From Psychrobacter lutiphocae DSM 21542 (GTDB lineage: Bacteria; Pseudomonadota; Gammaproteobacteria; Pseudomonadales; Moraxellaceae): 64,000 nucleotides of DNA. The position numbers and the translations under genes were made by a program. This document shows, piece by piece, positions 17,768 through 28,049 of this stretch. The stretch spans positions 91,021 to 155,020 of the forward strand of contig NZ_KB907624.1 in the NCBI RefSeq assembly GCF_000382145.1. The letters are read 5' to 3'. The notes beneath the pieces are model-generated. The model saw only the letters and a program-made list of their open reading frames with translations. It made no database searches and had not been told where the DNA came from. How positions within the stretch are numbered: position 1 is the stretch's first letter; each line of letters begins with the position of its first letter.

Positions 17768-17839
17768 AAGTTGAAGCTTAACAAAATCCTGCCAAATACT
17801 TATATCCCACTAAATACTAGACTAAATAAAAGATTGCTT

Positions 17840-18931
17840 ATGAAAGACTCGTTACGAGAACGCTTAGATCAAATGGTAGATCGCTATGAAGAAGTGACCG
17901 CCTTGCTCTCTGATCCAGATGTTATCAGTGATAACAATAAATTTCGTGAGCTGTCAATGGAGCACAGCGATTTAACGGACATCACGACTTTATGGCAGCG
18001 CTACCTTCAGGCAGAACAAGATAAGAAAGATGCCGAAGAGATGATTGCTGAAACATCTGATGCTGAGATGAAAGCCATGATGCAAGAGGAGATAGATACC
18101 GCAGCTGAAGACATCGAAGCCATGGAAGAAGAGCTGAATGTGATGATGCTGCCAAAAGATCCGAATGACAGAGTGCCAGCATTCTTAGAGATACGTGCCG
18201 GTACTGGTGGTGATGAAGCGGCTATATTTGCTGGTGATTTATTCCGTATGTATGAGCGCTATGCCTCAAACCATGGCTGGAGCATCGAAGTGCTGTCGGC
18301 CAACGAGGGTGAGCATGGCGGTTATAAAGAGATTATTACCCGTGTTTCAGGCAATGATGTCTATGGTCGTTTAAAATTTGAGTCAGGTGCTCATCGCGTC
18401 CAGCGTGTACCTGAAACAGAAAGCCAAGGACGAGTGCATACCTCAGCTTGTACGGTCGCAGTAATGCCAGAAGTAGAGATTGATGATACGGTTGAGTTGA
18501 ATCCAGCCGACATCCGAATGGATACCTTCCGCTCAAGTGGTGCCGGTGGTCAGCACGTTAACACCACAGACTCAGCGGTTCGCTTGACTCACATTCCAAC
18601 TGGGGTAGTGGCAGAGTGTCAACAAGAGCGTAGCCAGCACAAAAACCGTGCCAAAGCGATGCAAATGCTGATTGCCCGTATTCAGCAAGCCAAGGTGCAA
18701 GAGCAGGTTGATACTGCCGATGCCTTACGTCGTAACTTGGTTGGTAGCGGTGATCGCAGTGAGCGTATCCGTACCTACAACTTCCCACAAGGGCGCATGA
18801 CTGATCATCGTATTAATCTAACCTTATATAAGTTAGATGCGATTATGGAAGGTGATTTGGACGAGTTGCTGGATGCCTTAACTCGTGAGCATCAGGCAGA
18901 CTTGATGGCCAGTGTTAGTGGTGACGCGTAA
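17840..18931 (+). CDS. prfA: Peptide chain release factor 1
   Basis: Recognises UAA and UAG at the ribosomal A site and triggers peptidyl-tRNA hydrolysis. At 363 residues it matches the family length when started at ATG 17840 ([19 protein letters not shown]); an in-frame upstream extension to 17771 is rejected because RF1 proteins begin here. The codon-recognition tripeptide PET (191-193) and the catalytic GGQ (236-238, in [13 protein letters not shown]) are intact, as is GTGGDEAA. The neighbour prmC is not downstream; lysS follows after a hexanucleotide repeat. Confidence 0.98.
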   Translation: MKDSLRERLDQMVDRYEEVTALLSDPDVISDNNKFRELSMEHSDLTDITTLWQRYLQAEQDKKDAEEMIAETSDAEMKAMMQEEIDTAAEDIEAMEEELNVMMLPKDPNDRVPAFLEIRAGTGGDEAAIFAGDLFRMYERYASNHGWSIEVLSANEGEHGGYKEIITRVSGNDVYGRLKFESGAHRVQRVPETESQGRVHTSACTVAVMPEVEIDDTVELNPADIRMDTFRSSGAGGQHVNTTDSAVRLTHIPTGVVAECQQERSQHKNRAKAMQMLIARIQQAKVQEQVDTADALRRNLVGSGDRSERIRTYNFPQGRMTDHRINLTLYKLDAIMEGDLDELLDALTREHQADLMASVSGDA

Positions 18932-18937
18932 CCTGAA

Positions 18938-18965
18938 TTTATCTTTATCTTTATCTTTATCTTTA
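18938..18965. repeat. TTTATC hexanucleotide repeat between prfA and lysS
   Basis: Four copies of TTTATC plus a partial copy lie between the prfA stop and the lysS ribosome-binding site. Copy number could vary by slippage. Confidence 0.9.
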
Positions 18966-19006
18966 GCTTTTTACTTTAATATTTTTTGAATAACTTGGGA
19001 ACTGCA

Positions 19007-20545
19007 ATGTCTAATCAAGCAACAAACAATGATCAAGAACAAATCCAATCCGCAGAAGAAACCAATGAGCTGATTGCGCAGCGTCAAGCCAAGCTAGATG
19101 CCATTAGCGCTGCTGGCAAGGTGGCTTATCCCAACCAGTTTAAGCGCACTGACTATGCCAAGGATTTGCAACAGCAGTTTGAAGACGTGAGCAAGCAAGA
19201 AATTGAAGAAAAAGCAGCTGCTGGTGACAAAACGCAAGTGAACGTTGCTGGTCGTGTGATGCTCAATCGTGGTGCCTTTATCGTTATTCAAGATATGACC
19301 GGTCGAATTCAACTGTATGTGGCACGCAAAGAGTTGGATAAAGAAACGTTAGATTTGATCAAATCGCTAGATCTTGGTGATATTGTTGGTGTATCTGGTT
19401 ATATTGGTCGTTCAGGTAAAGGTGATTTGTACGTTCATATCGAAGAGATTACCTTATTAACCAAATCACTGCGCCCAATGCCAAACAAGTTCCATGGTTT
19501 AGCAGATACAGAAGCACGCTATCGCAACCGTCATCTGGACTTGATGACCAATGAATCAAGCCGTGACACCTTTATGATTCGTAGTCAGGTGGTTAGTGGC
19601 ATCCGTAAATTTATGCTCAACGAACGGTTTATGGAAGTAGAGACGCCGATGATGCATCCAATTCCAGGTGGTGCCGTAGCGCGTCCATTTATTACCCATC
19701 ATAATGCGTTAGATATGCCATTATATCTTCGTATTGCACCTGAGCTTTATTTGAAGCGTTTGGTCGTTGGTGGCTTTGAGCGTGTCTTTGAAATTAACCG
19801 CAGCTTTCGTAACGAAGGGGTGTCAACCCGTCACAACCCTGAGTTTACTATGATTGAGTTTTATCAAGCCTATGCTGATTATAAGGACTTAATGGATTTA
19901 ACTGAGCGTATGTTTAATGAGTTAGCGCTAGATATTCTGGGCAGCACTGAGCTGACTTATCAAGGCGAAAGCATCAGCTTAAAAGCACCTTTTGAGCGTC
20001 TAAGCATGAAAGATGCGATTGCCAAATATGCTGATAACTTTGATATGAGCAAAGTAGATGACAGAGAGTACTTAGCTGATTATGCACAAAATGTGTTAAA
20101 GCAGCAGGTAAAAGAAGGTTTTGGTATCGGTAAATTACAAACCATCATCTTTGAGGAGACGGCGGAGCATCAATTACGTCAACCAACCTTCATTACTGAA
20201 TATCCAGCAGAAACGTCACCATTGGCTCGTCGCAATGATGAGAATCCAGAGATTACGGATCGCTTTGAGCTGTTTATTGGTGGTCGTGAAATTGCTAATG
20301 GCTTTAGTGAACTTAATGATCCAGCAGATCAGGCCGAACGCTTCCACAATCAAGTGGCAGAAAAAGAAGCTGGTGATGATGAGGCGATGCATTTTGATGC
20401 CGATTATATCGAAGCCTTATCATACGGCTTACCGCCAACTGCGGGTGAAGGTATTGGTATTGATCGCTTGGTGATGTTGTTTACCGATGCGGCAAGCATT
20501 CGTGATGTGATTTTATTTCCACATATGCGTATGAAGCACCAGTAA
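19007..20545 (+). CDS. lysS: Lysyl-tRNA synthetase, class II
   Basis: Charges tRNA-Lys in the cytoplasm. The 512-residue protein has the N-terminal OB-fold anticodon domain ([17 protein letters not shown]) and the class II motifs: motif 1 around [16 protein letters not shown], motif 2 [19 protein letters not shown] and motif 3 [16 protein letters not shown] 19007 with GGGA upstream is chosen over an in-frame TTG at 18986. A hairpin terminator follows. Normal length, nothing broken. Confidence 0.98.
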   Translation: MSNQATNNDQEQIQSAEETNELIAQRQAKLDAISAAGKVAYPNQFKRTDYAKDLQQQFEDVSKQEIEEKAAAGDKTQVNVAGRVMLNRGAFIVIQDMTGRIQLYVARKELDKETLDLIKSLDLGDIVGVSGYIGRSGKGDLYVHIEEITLLTKSLRPMPNKFHGLADTEARYRNRHLDLMTNESSRDTFMIRSQVVSGIRKFMLNERFMEVETPMMHPIPGGAVARPFITHHNALDMPLYLRIAPELYLKRLVVGGFERVFEINRSFRNEGVSTRHNPEFTMIEFYQAYADYKDLMDLTERMFNELALDILGSTELTYQGESISLKAPFERLSMKDAIAKYADNFDMSKVDDREYLADYAQNVLKQQVKEGFGIGKLQTIIFEETAEHQLRQPTFITEYPAETSPLARRNDENPEITDRFELFIGGREIANGFSELNDPADQAERFHNQVAEKEAGDDEAMHFDADYIEALSYGLPPTAGEGIGIDRLVMLFTDAASIRDVILFPHMRMKHQ

Positions 20546-20596
20546 TATATATACCCAACACACTCAATCAGTGCTAATGTTGGGCCGATCTATGAT

Positions 20597-20646
20597 AATA
20601 TGGGACTGCATGCGACTGTGAATGTCAAAGCAGTCCTATATTTTTT
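20597..20646 (+). terminator. Rho-independent terminator of lysS
   Basis: AATATGGGACTGC pairs with GCAGTCCTATATT (one G-T pair) around a 20-base loop, followed by a T-run at 20640-20646. Confidence 0.82.
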
Positions 20647-20748
20647 AGGGTTTTGTTTTTAGATATCTGTTATTAGTAAACCAAACCTCACACACTCAAT
20701 TAAGCCACTCATTAACTCACAAGTGATAGCAACAAAAATACTAAGCCT

Positions 20749-22029
20749 ATGTCAAATATAAATTCTAACCCTCAGTCAGCACATCCTTCTTCTTTTGATT
20801 GGACAGCTATGTTCCATCGAACTTTTTTTTCTGTCTATCTTCAAAATAACGACCCTTTAGTTGGGGCGGGTAAGTTTGATTATGCGTTCCAAGTGGGTGA
20901 CCAGCGTATCTATATGCTGGTGCATCATGAGTCGTTAGAAGTAGAAAGCACCAATGTTGAAAAGCGGGTATTGGCAGAGCTGAAACAAAAAGCGGCAACC
21001 CAACTCAATAAGCGTTTTCAACAGCTTAATGTAAAGCATGAGTTACCTATAGCTGGTCAGATTATTCGTGATCAGCACTCTGAGATTGTGCTTAGCAAGG
21101 TTCATTACATAGGATTAAGCTCTATTGTGTTCACTCATCAAGGTGAGATGTATCAAATTGAGCATGAGTATGGCAGCCGCTTCTTCCAAGAAGAGTGTGT
21201 ATTAGATTTAGATGATGGCAATCATGTATTACAGCTGCTAAGTCTTAATAGCTTTTATAAGATTATTAAGTTGTTACAGACACCCAGTGATATGTTGAGC
21301 TTTTTAGATCATCATTTGCAGCTATTGGTCAATTTTAATGACTTTAATGGTGAGTTTGAGCTGGCGCAGCAGTATTTGGGCAGTGCTGCTTTCTTTGAGC
21401 GAGCAATTGCCGTTCAACAAAAGCTGGTACAAATTGGGTTGCTGTCTAAAGTAGAAACACGCTTAACCAATATGACAAACCCTGAATATGTGGCCAGTGC
21501 GGAGTTTAAACAGCAGCAAGCTGAGTTAATTTCAAAGTTACAATCGTATGCCAGCACTTTCCAAAAACTACTTAATGGCACAACCAAACGCCGCCACGAA
21601 GCCAACGATACTATTCCTATCGATCAGGTAAAACTATTGGTTGCTGAATCCATGTACACTCGATTGAGTATCATAGAAGAGATGATGGCGTATGAAACGC
21701 ACTCACAACAAGAATGCTTAACAGGTTATATGAGTCATCAGCACTCGTATAATGACTTCGGTCATCACTATGTGATTATTGTATATGGACTGGGTGAGCA
21801 TGCTCAATATACCCGTGAATATGTCGAACAAAATTATGTGAGTCTATTAACGGATATCAATGCGCAGCTACAAGATCCAGCAATGAAAGAGTACTTTATC
21901 CTTGGTTTTGATATGTCAGATCATGATGGTCAAGGTAATGTAAAAGTGAAGATGGATGTTTTCCATCACTCTGGTCACCAAATGACAGAGCCAGAAAGAC
22001 GTTTGTATCAGCAGGTGACTGGTGAATAA
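20749..22029 (+). CDS. Hypothetical protein, 426 residues
   Basis: Not recognised. It is a soluble-looking protein with no signal peptide or membrane segment. It contains a YMLVHHESLEVES segment, a mainly helical middle with Gln-rich stretches (EFKQQQAELISKLQSY) and a C-terminal block YNDFGHHYVIIVYGLGEHAQYTREYVEQNY. Codon use and base composition match the neighbours, and it is flanked by its own upstream terminator and dnaX downstream, so it is probably a real lineage-specific gene. No function is proposed. Confidence 0.75.
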   Translation: MSNINSNPQSAHPSSFDWTAMFHRTFFSVYLQNNDPLVGAGKFDYAFQVGDQRIYMLVHHESLEVESTNVEKRVLAELKQKAATQLNKRFQQLNVKHELPIAGQIIRDQHSEIVLSKVHYIGLSSIVFTHQGEMYQIEHEYGSRFFQEECVLDLDDGNHVLQLLSLNSFYKIIKLLQTPSDMLSFLDHHLQLLVNFNDFNGEFELAQQYLGSAAFFERAIAVQQKLVQIGLLSKVETRLTNMTNPEYVASAEFKQQQAELISKLQSYASTFQKLLNGTTKRRHEANDTIPIDQVKLLVAESMYTRLSIIEEMMAYETHSQQECLTGYMSHQHSYNDFGHHYVIIVYGLGEHAQYTREYVEQNYVSLLTDINAQLQDPAMKEYFILGFDMSDHDGQGNVKVKMDVFHHSGHQMTEPERRLYQQVTGE

Positions 22030-22192
22030 TCTTTCATCTCTTGTTTACTTTTGTATCTTGCTAACTATTTATAAAAGCACATTTTATTTATAAAAGAACA
22101 TTTCTTAAAACTAGTAAAAGACTGGGTAGTCTGAAGATTTAAGTCGTTAAACGAGATATTTTAAACATTATAAAAAGGGTTGAGCATCCATT

Positions 22193-24145
22193 ATGCCGCA
22201 GCAGTATCAGGTTTTAGCACGTAAATATCGTCCAAAAAACTTTCACGAATTAGTTGGGCAAACCCACGTGTCTAAGGCATTAATCAATGCGATAGATCAT
22301 AATAGACTGCATCATGCTTATTTATTTACAGGGACTCGTGGGGTGGGGAAGACCACCATTGCACGTATCTTGTCAAAGTGCTTAAACTGTGAAACAGGGA
22401 TAACCAGTACACCTTGTGGTGTATGCAGTAGTTGTACCGCCATTGATCAAGGGCGTTTTATTGACTTAATTGAGATTGATGCTGCGTCACGTACGAAAGT
22501 TGAAGACACACGTGAGCTTATTGATAACGTGCCCTATGCACCTACGCAAGGCAGGTATAAAGTCTATCTGATTGACGAAGTGCATATGCTGTCGACCCAC
22601 AGTTTTAACGCCTTATTAAAAACGCTCGAAGAGCCACCTGAGCATGTTAAGTTTTTACTGGCAACCACAGATCCACAAAAGCTACCGATTACCATTATTA
22701 GTCGTTGTTTGCAATTTGTGCTCAGACCTTTGCCACAGCAAGCCATTAGTGAACATTTGGCCAATCTATTGACTCAAGAAGGCGTAAGCTATACTCAGCC
22801 TGCGCTTTGGCAATTGGCGAATGCAGCTAAGGGTTCTGTCCGTGATGCGTTATCATTAACCGATCAGGCTATTGCCTTTGGTCAAGGCCAGTTAACCGAT
22901 GACACCGTCAATGAGATGCTAGGTTTAATTGACAGTGCGGACTTGGTGCGTTTGGTATTGGATATCTATCAAGGTGATACGCCAGCAGTTGCCGCCCACA
23001 TTGAGCAGATGCGGGCGCAAATGGTCGATGCGGGCAGTATGTTTGATGGCTTGGCTGAATTGCTGCACCAAATTGCTATGGTACAACTTTTACCCAATGT
23101 CAGCTTGAATGTTAATGAGATACAAGCACAGCAGATTACCCAATTGGCTCAGCACATCACACCAGATGTATTACAATTGTATTATCAAATTGTCGTGCAA
23201 GGTCGTGAACAGATTAAGTTGGCCAACACACCGCTACAAGCTCTTGAGATGTGTGTGTTACGTCTGCTTGCATTTAAACCTTTGGCAACCAATGAGGTGG
23301 CTCCTAATCAGATTGAGGGTGGGGCTAGTGAAAGAGCTAGTGAAATAAGGGTCGCTCAAGATGTAGAGTATGACGCTGGTATTAGTCAAGAAGCCATGAG
23401 TCAGAGTGCAATAAGTCAAGAATATATAGCGACTCAACAAGAAGCAGTTCAACAAGAAGCAGTTCAACAAGAAGCGGATTATCAGCAGACAGATAGTATA
23501 TATTCAGTAGCAGATACACTAGATGTAAACCACGATGCAACAACAAACGGTATTCAGTCATCAGATATAATCACAGTTTCTAACCAAGCTGAAGTCAATA
23601 ACCAGCCTCAACCCAATGATTTAACTGAAAAAAAAGAAGCAGACCCCATAGTTTATTCTGCCACTAGCGATAGTGGTGCTCAACAGATACAAGTTGATGA
23701 TCCACGTCAGCTATTAAAATCTCCTGCCGTGGCACTTGAAGGTGAGTGGAGTGCAGAAAAGTGGGATTACTGGTTACAAACAGCACGAGAATCTGGCGCT
23801 TTAGCACAGGATCAGTTGGCCTTGGCAAGACAAGGTGTCATGACTGGTGATATTCATGGTAGAAGTGAGTTTAAAGTTGCCTTTGATACCAAGAATATGC
23901 AAAGTATTTTTCGGCATTTAGCACAACATTTAACCGAACAGTTTGGTGCAGAAGTTAGTATTGCTTTTGATGCAAAACTTAACAGTGAAGATGCTGATTT
24001 ACTGCCGCATAATAGGCAAAAAGCACGCGAATTTAAGGCGGTTGAGTGCGCAAAAGAAAAGATAGTTAGTGGCGCAGTAATGCAGAGGCTAATGCATGAT
24101 TTCCAAGGTAAAATTGTTCAGTTAAAGTTGCTAGGTGATAAATAA
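22193..24145 (+). CDS. dnaX: DNA polymerase III subunits tau/gamma
   Basis: Clamp-loader ATPase and replisome organiser. Walker A is GTRGVGKT (47-54), the zinc site uses Cys63, 66, 75, 78 and 81, Walker B is VYLIDEVHML, and the sensor segment LATTDPQKLP and IISRCLQF follow. Full-length tau is 650 residues. Between the AAA+ core/domain III (ending about residue 365) and the C-terminal tau domain (from about WSAEKWDYWL) lies a low-complexity linker carrying 5-residue repeats. A run of eight A bases at 23628-23635 within this linker is a plausible -1 frameshift site that would yield a 491-residue gamma-like product. ATG 22193 is clear. Confidence 0.97.
   Translation: MPQQYQVLARKYRPKNFHELVGQTHVSKALINAIDHNRLHHAYLFTGTRGVGKTTIARILSKCLNCETGITSTPCGVCSSCTAIDQGRFIDLIEIDAASRTKVEDTRELIDNVPYAPTQGRYKVYLIDEVHMLSTHSFNALLKTLEEPPEHVKFLLATTDPQKLPITIISRCLQFVLRPLPQQAISEHLANLLTQEGVSYTQPALWQLANAAKGSVRDALSLTDQAIAFGQGQLTDDTVNEMLGLIDSADLVRLVLDIYQGDTPAVAAHIEQMRAQMVDAGSMFDGLAELLHQIAMVQLLPNVSLNVNEIQAQQITQLAQHITPDVLQLYYQIVVQGREQIKLANTPLQALEMCVLRLLAFKPLATNEVAPNQIEGGASERASEIRVAQDVEYDAGISQEAMSQSAISQEYIATQQEAVQQEAVQQEADYQQTDSIYSVADTLDVNHDATTNGIQSSDIITVSNQAEVNNQPQPNDLTEKKEADPIVYSATSDSGAQQIQVDDPRQLLKSPAVALEGEWSAEKWDYWLQTARESGALAQDQLALARQGVMTGDIHGRSEFKVAFDTKNMQSIFRHLAQHLTEQFGAEVSIAFDAKLNSEDADLLPHNRQKAREFKAVECAKEKIVSGAVMQRLMHDFQGKIVQLKLLGDK
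23381..23485 (+). repeat. In-frame 15-bp repeats in the dnaX linker
   Basis: Seven 15-bp units, the last three nearly identical (GAAGCAGTTCAACAA type), encode ISQEA, MSQSA, ISQEY, IATQQ, EAVQQ, EAVQQ and EADYQ. They lie in the flexible linker, so length change would keep the frame. Confidence 0.88.
23628..23676 (+). promoter_or_regulatory. Candidate programmed -1 frameshift signal in dnaX
   Basis: The frame reads GAA AAA AAA GAA, so an A AAA AAA heptamer is available for -1 slippage. In the -1 frame a TAG occurs ten codons on (23665-23667). CCACTA and TAGTGG around a GCGA tetraloop (23661-23676) give a hairpin about 25 bases downstream. Transcriptional slippage on the A8 run is an alternative route to gamma. 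Confidence 0.5.
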
Positions 24146-24314
24146 CGATGAATTTTGAATTATAAAAAGCAGCTGAAAACAAAATGTAAAATAAGTAAAC
24201 AAAAAATAACTAAAATAATGCAAAAAAACAGAGATTAGTTTATATATTGTCAACAATTGTCTGCAAAATACGTTATAATACGTCACTTATATTACATATG
24301 TTAGGTATTCAAAT

Positions 24315-25220
24315 ATGATGTTAGACAATTTAAGAGGAATGGCTGTATTTGCAAGTGTAGTCAGCCATGGTTCGTTTAGTGGGGCAGCTAGACAACTCGG
24401 CATTACGACAAGTGCTGTCAGTCAACAAATACGTTCTTTAGAAAAAGATTTGGGTGTTGTTCTACTGCATAGATCTACACGTAAGCTGAGTTTAACTGAA
24501 GCTGGGGCAAGCTTCTATGAATCAGCAAAAGATGTGGTCACCGCCGCAGATCAAGGGCGCATTAAAGTAAATCAATTACGTGATGAGCTGGCGGGTAGTC
24601 TGCGTATCGCAACGACTCCTGAGCTGGGTGTTAATCACATTCTTCCAGCATTATCAACTTGGATGTCAGCACACGATGACTTAAGCATCTACTTTATTGC
24701 TGACAACCATTACATTGATATGATTGATGAGCGTGCTGATATTGCGATTCGTATGAGTCCGCAGATCAAAGATACTTCAGTTGCCACTTATCCGTTGGCA
24801 GAAGTGAAGCAGATATTAGTTGCATCACCACATTACTTGCGCCAACACGAAAAAATTACTAAGCCAAAAGACTTGACCAATCATAAGTTAATTGGTATTG
24901 ATCTGATGAAAGATCCAAACCTATTAGAGTTTAGTAGCATTGAAACTGGCAAAAAAAATCGAATCAAGATGAACTCTCGAATTCAAACCAACAACCTATT
25001 CCTCGCTACGACCTTAGCGAAAGAAGGGCATGGCTTGGTTCGTGTGATGTCGCTTGATGTACAAAAAGAGTTGGCGTCTGGAGATCTGGTTGAAGTCTTA
25101 CCTGAATACTCATTGCCACATTTTGTACTTTATGCAGTAACCTTAGATCGTGAGCAACAACCAGCGAAAATTACCCGCTGTCTAGAAGTGTTAAAGAAGC
25201 ACTTTCATGCTGCCATATAA
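24315..25220 (+). CDS. LysR-family transcriptional regulator
   Basis: A 301-residue regulator with an N-terminal winged helix-turn-helix (MAVFASVVSHGSFSGAARQLGITTSAVSQQIRSLEKDLGVVLLHRSTRKLSLTEAG in spaced segments) and a C-terminal substrate-binding domain beginning near LRIATTPELG. It resembles the CrgA/AaeR-like group of short LysR proteins. Neither neighbour is divergent, so no target is suggested by context. An in-frame ATG one codon later (24318) is an equally good start. A long terminator hairpin follows. Confidence 0.9.
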   Translation: MMLDNLRGMAVFASVVSHGSFSGAARQLGITTSAVSQQIRSLEKDLGVVLLHRSTRKLSLTEAGASFYESAKDVVTAADQGRIKVNQLRDELAGSLRIATTPELGVNHILPALSTWMSAHDDLSIYFIADNHYIDMIDERADIAIRMSPQIKDTSVATYPLAEVKQILVASPHYLRQHEKITKPKDLTNHKLIGIDLMKDPNLLEFSSIETGKKNRIKMNSRIQTNNLFLATTLAKEGHGLVRVMSLDVQKELASGDLVEVLPEYSLPHFVLYAVTLDREQQPAKITRCLEVLKKHFHAAI

Positions 25221-25277
25221 GTGATATTACTGCTGTCAATGCAAGGTTAACAGACTCTGTCAAAGGGCTTTTAACTT

Positions 25278-25349
25278 AAAATACGCTCTAGTGGTGCTTT
25301 TGATAGTTAGTTACAACTGTCTATTAGCACGACTAAAGCGTATTTTTTT
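25278..25349 (+). terminator. Long-stem terminator after the LysR gene
   Basis: Arms of about 20 bases (AAATACGCTCTAGTGGTGCT and its near-complement ending AGCGTATTT) pair with two mismatches around a 27-base loop, followed by a run of seven T. Stem and T-run are unusually long for this window. The rest of the gap to ruvB (25350-25556) shows no gene. Confidence 0.85.
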
Positions 25350-25556
25350 ATGTTATTTTATGCGAGGATAGCAGCTGCGTTAGTTCCTCTGTGGCGATTG
25401 GAATAAGTGGTATAATTTGTCATTAAGATTTTTAGCTTCAAAAAAATCTTTTAGCTTTAATAGGAAGCTTTAGAGCCTAACAGCATCTCTAGACTTTAAC
25501 AGGTAAAATAAGTACAGTCATGTTTGTAAAATAACGATAAGATAAATAGAAAAATT

Positions 25557-26534
25557 ATGGAAAATAGATTAATTAATCCGCTTGAGCGTGTTGATGATGT
25601 AGTTGACAATAATATTCGTCCAAGTACCCTTGCCGACTATATTGGTCAGCCAGTTGTGCGTGAGCAGATGTCTGTATTTATTGAAGCCGCTCGGCGTCGC
25701 AATGAAGCGCTGGATCATACATTGATATTTGGTCCACCTGGACTGGGTAAAACTACTTTGGCCAATATCATTGCCCGTGAAATGGGCGGTAATCTACGCT
25801 CGACATCAGGTCCAGTGCTTGAGCGTGCAGGCGACTTGGCAGCGATGCTGACCAACTTAGAAGAAGGCGATGTGTTATTTATCGATGAGATTCATCGATT
25901 AAGTCCAGTCATAGAAGAGATTTTGTATCCTGCTATGGAAGACTTTCAGCTAGATATTATGATTGGAGAGGGACCAGCTGCGCGTTCTATTAAGTTGGAC
26001 TTGCCACCATTTACTTTGGTCGCAGCCACCACACGTGCTGGATTGCTAACGTCGCCTTTAAGAGACAGATTTGGTATTGTGCAGCGCCTAGAGTTTTATA
26101 ACATTGAAGACTTGACTACCATAGTCAGCCGTTCGGCAAGGTTGATGAATGTATCGATGACGCCAGAAGGTGCAGTGGAAGTGGCCAGACGCTCACGTGG
26201 TACACCTCGTATTGCCAATCGTTTATTGCGCCGAGTGCGTGATTATGCAGAAGTTAAATCTAATGGTGAGGTCACTGGTGCTATTGCAGATAGTGCACTA
26301 GATATGTTAGCAGTAGATAGACGTGGACTAGATCATTTAGATAGGCGCTATATCGAGATGGTGCATGCTCGCTTTGATGGTGGTCCTGCAGGGGTGGAGG
26401 CTATTGCCGCTGCGATGGCAGAAGATAGAGGCACTTTGGAAGATGTGATTGAGCCGTATCTCATCCAGCAAGGCTATGTATTGCGTACGGCTCGTGGTCG
26501 GGTCTTAACTCAAATAGCGATAGATCAGTTATAA
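25557..26534 (+). CDS. ruvB: Holliday junction branch-migration DNA helicase RuvB
   Basis: AAA+ motor that drives branch migration with RuvA. At 325 residues it is near the family norm. Walker A is GPPGLGKT (59-66), Walker [10 protein letters not shown] (about 107-115), sensor 1 is seen in [10 protein letters not shown] and the C-terminal winged helix in [29 protein letters not shown] segments. ruvA and ruvC are not adjacent, a separation that occurs in several Moraxellaceae. It appears monocistronic. Confidence 0.98.
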   Translation: MENRLINPLERVDDVVDNNIRPSTLADYIGQPVVREQMSVFIEAARRRNEALDHTLIFGPPGLGKTTLANIIAREMGGNLRSTSGPVLERAGDLAAMLTNLEEGDVLFIDEIHRLSPVIEEILYPAMEDFQLDIMIGEGPAARSIKLDLPPFTLVAATTRAGLLTSPLRDRFGIVQRLEFYNIEDLTTIVSRSARLMNVSMTPEGAVEVARRSRGTPRIANRLLRRVRDYAEVKSNGEVTGAIADSALDMLAVDRRGLDHLDRRYIEMVHARFDGGPAGVEAIAAAMAEDRGTLEDVIEPYLIQQGYVLRTARGRVLTQIAIDQL

Positions 26535-26732
26535 GTTATAACTACCAGCAGTCCTAATAAGCCGCTCTACTAGATGAATTCTATACAGCCCTAGTACGAG
26601 GACATATCTATTTTTTACAATCTCTTATGCTTTAAGTCTCAATTAAGTTACCCACTTTGTCAAAATCTTGCAAACTTCAGGAATAAATATCAGGTATCAA
26701 ATACTCAGGTGACCAGCCTTAATAGGCTCTCT

Positions 26733-27884
26733 TTAATGATGGTCTGTTTTTTGGATGATTTTAGGTTTTGGTTGTGACGATGGGTCAGTGTTTGCTTTTT
26801 TGTAATGGTATTTACCGATCGCCAATAAGCTAAGCGCACCTATAATAATCACTAATAAAATAACGACTGGATTTTTCCAAAAGGGTAATTTATCTTTGTT
26901 GCTAATGTTAGACGCTGATTTGGTATCATCAACAACATGGTCTCTATCCAAAAATCCAAAGCTGACCAAAGGTCTAGAGGGTGGTTGTGCAGGTTCAGGT
27001 GCAATTTTTAAACGGTTACGGCTTAGGTAAATATCAGATATTTTTGCCAGTTGTAGCATCCAGCGCTGATAAGGTAATAGGATGTTATCCATCGCACAAA
27101 AGGTTAAGATATCGCTATTATTATCTTTATCGATAATGAGTTGTCCGTTATCTGTTGCTATATCTGCTTTATTGCCAGATGATGTCTTACTGTTTTGTGT
27201 GGTACGACCGATGACCTTGGCATAATGTGGCATTTGCTCAGCACTGATGATCTGTGTAGCTTGTTGCGGTAGGTCATAGTTAGTGAGTTGACACCAGCTA
27301 GTATCAAAAGTTGGCATGCTATACGCATTGGCGTCACAGATATTATCATTTAAAGTTAGGTTTGCGATTTTACGATCTAAATGTAAAAACTGTGGTTGTT
27401 GCCGAAACCAAGCATCTAACTCGGTAGCGTCTAATTGGGCAAAGTCAGTTAAAATTGCAATTTCACGTAAGCACAATAAGCTTAGTGCACTCAATAAGGG
27501 ACGTACTTTTGCGGCACTAAGATTACTTACTTGTCCCAACTTTTTACAGATAGCTTTTTGTACATCATTAGTTGTAAATAGGGTGTCAAAGATAGCCTGT
27601 CCGTTCAGTATGGCAGTTTGCATGGTATTGAAGTTAAAGGCATTATGCTTGCGTAGTTCTTTTATTTGACTTCGGCACAATAGTTTTTTTAGCACTGCTT
27701 CCGCACCGTAATTTTGATGGTAGGCAAGTAACGCACTAATGATGGCTTGGATGCCATGTTCGATAATTAGCCGTGCCTGAGGCAAAGAGATACGCCCAGT
27801 ATCAGCAAAGACGGCATCAATAGGCTGGGTATCTTCATACAAGAAGTCATAAAGTGATACACGAGTTGGTAATAGAGCGGTCAT
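26733..27884 (-). CDS. C-terminally membrane-anchored hypothetical protein
   Basis: A 383-residue protein with a single hydrophobic helix near the C terminus (PVVILLVIIIGALSLLAIG, about 337-356) followed by a short Lys-rich tail, and no signal peptide, so a tail-anchored inner-membrane topology with the large N-terminal part in the cytoplasm is likely. The N-terminal ARLIIEHGIQAIISALLAYHQNYG-like region is faintly reminiscent of DUF937 proteins, but this is not secure. It sits convergent with ruvB and divergent from the YkuD gene. Confidence 0.7.
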   Translation of the reverse strand: MTALLPTRVSLYDFLYEDTQPIDAVFADTGRISLPQARLIIEHGIQAIISALLAYHQNYGAEAVLKKLLCRSQIKELRKHNAFNFNTMQTAILNGQAIFDTLFTTNDVQKAICKKLGQVSNLSAAKVRPLLSALSLLCLREIAILTDFAQLDATELDAWFRQQPQFLHLDRKIANLTLNDNICDANAYSMPTFDTSWCQLTNYDLPQQATQIISAEQMPHYAKVIGRTTQNSKTSSGNKADIATDNGQLIIDKDNNSDILTFCAMDNILLPYQRWMLQLAKISDIYLSRNRLKIAPEPAQPPSRPLVSFGFLDRDHVVDDTKSASNISNKDKLPFWKNPVVILLVIIIGALSLLAIGKYHYKKANTDPSSQPKPKIIQKTDHH

Positions 27885-28049
27885 GGTGTCTACTGTTTTG
27901 CATAGTTTGCAGATATCATAAGGGCGTTTACAACTAGATACAACCCTTGATTTAAAAAGTCTATCATTTATTGGTAACTTAGGTCGTAGGTTTTTAGGTC
28001 GTAGGTTTATAATTACTTATTATTCTAAAGTGCATCTCAAAAGGGTATT

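Noticed and set aside
17771..17839. Upstream in-frame extension of prfA
   Set aside because: Release factor 1 proteins align from the ATG at 17840, and the extension overlaps the diverged repeat area.
23628..23635. A8 run in dnaX as a sequencing error or broken gene
   Set aside because: The zero frame continues correctly into the conserved tau C-terminal domain, so the gene is intact.
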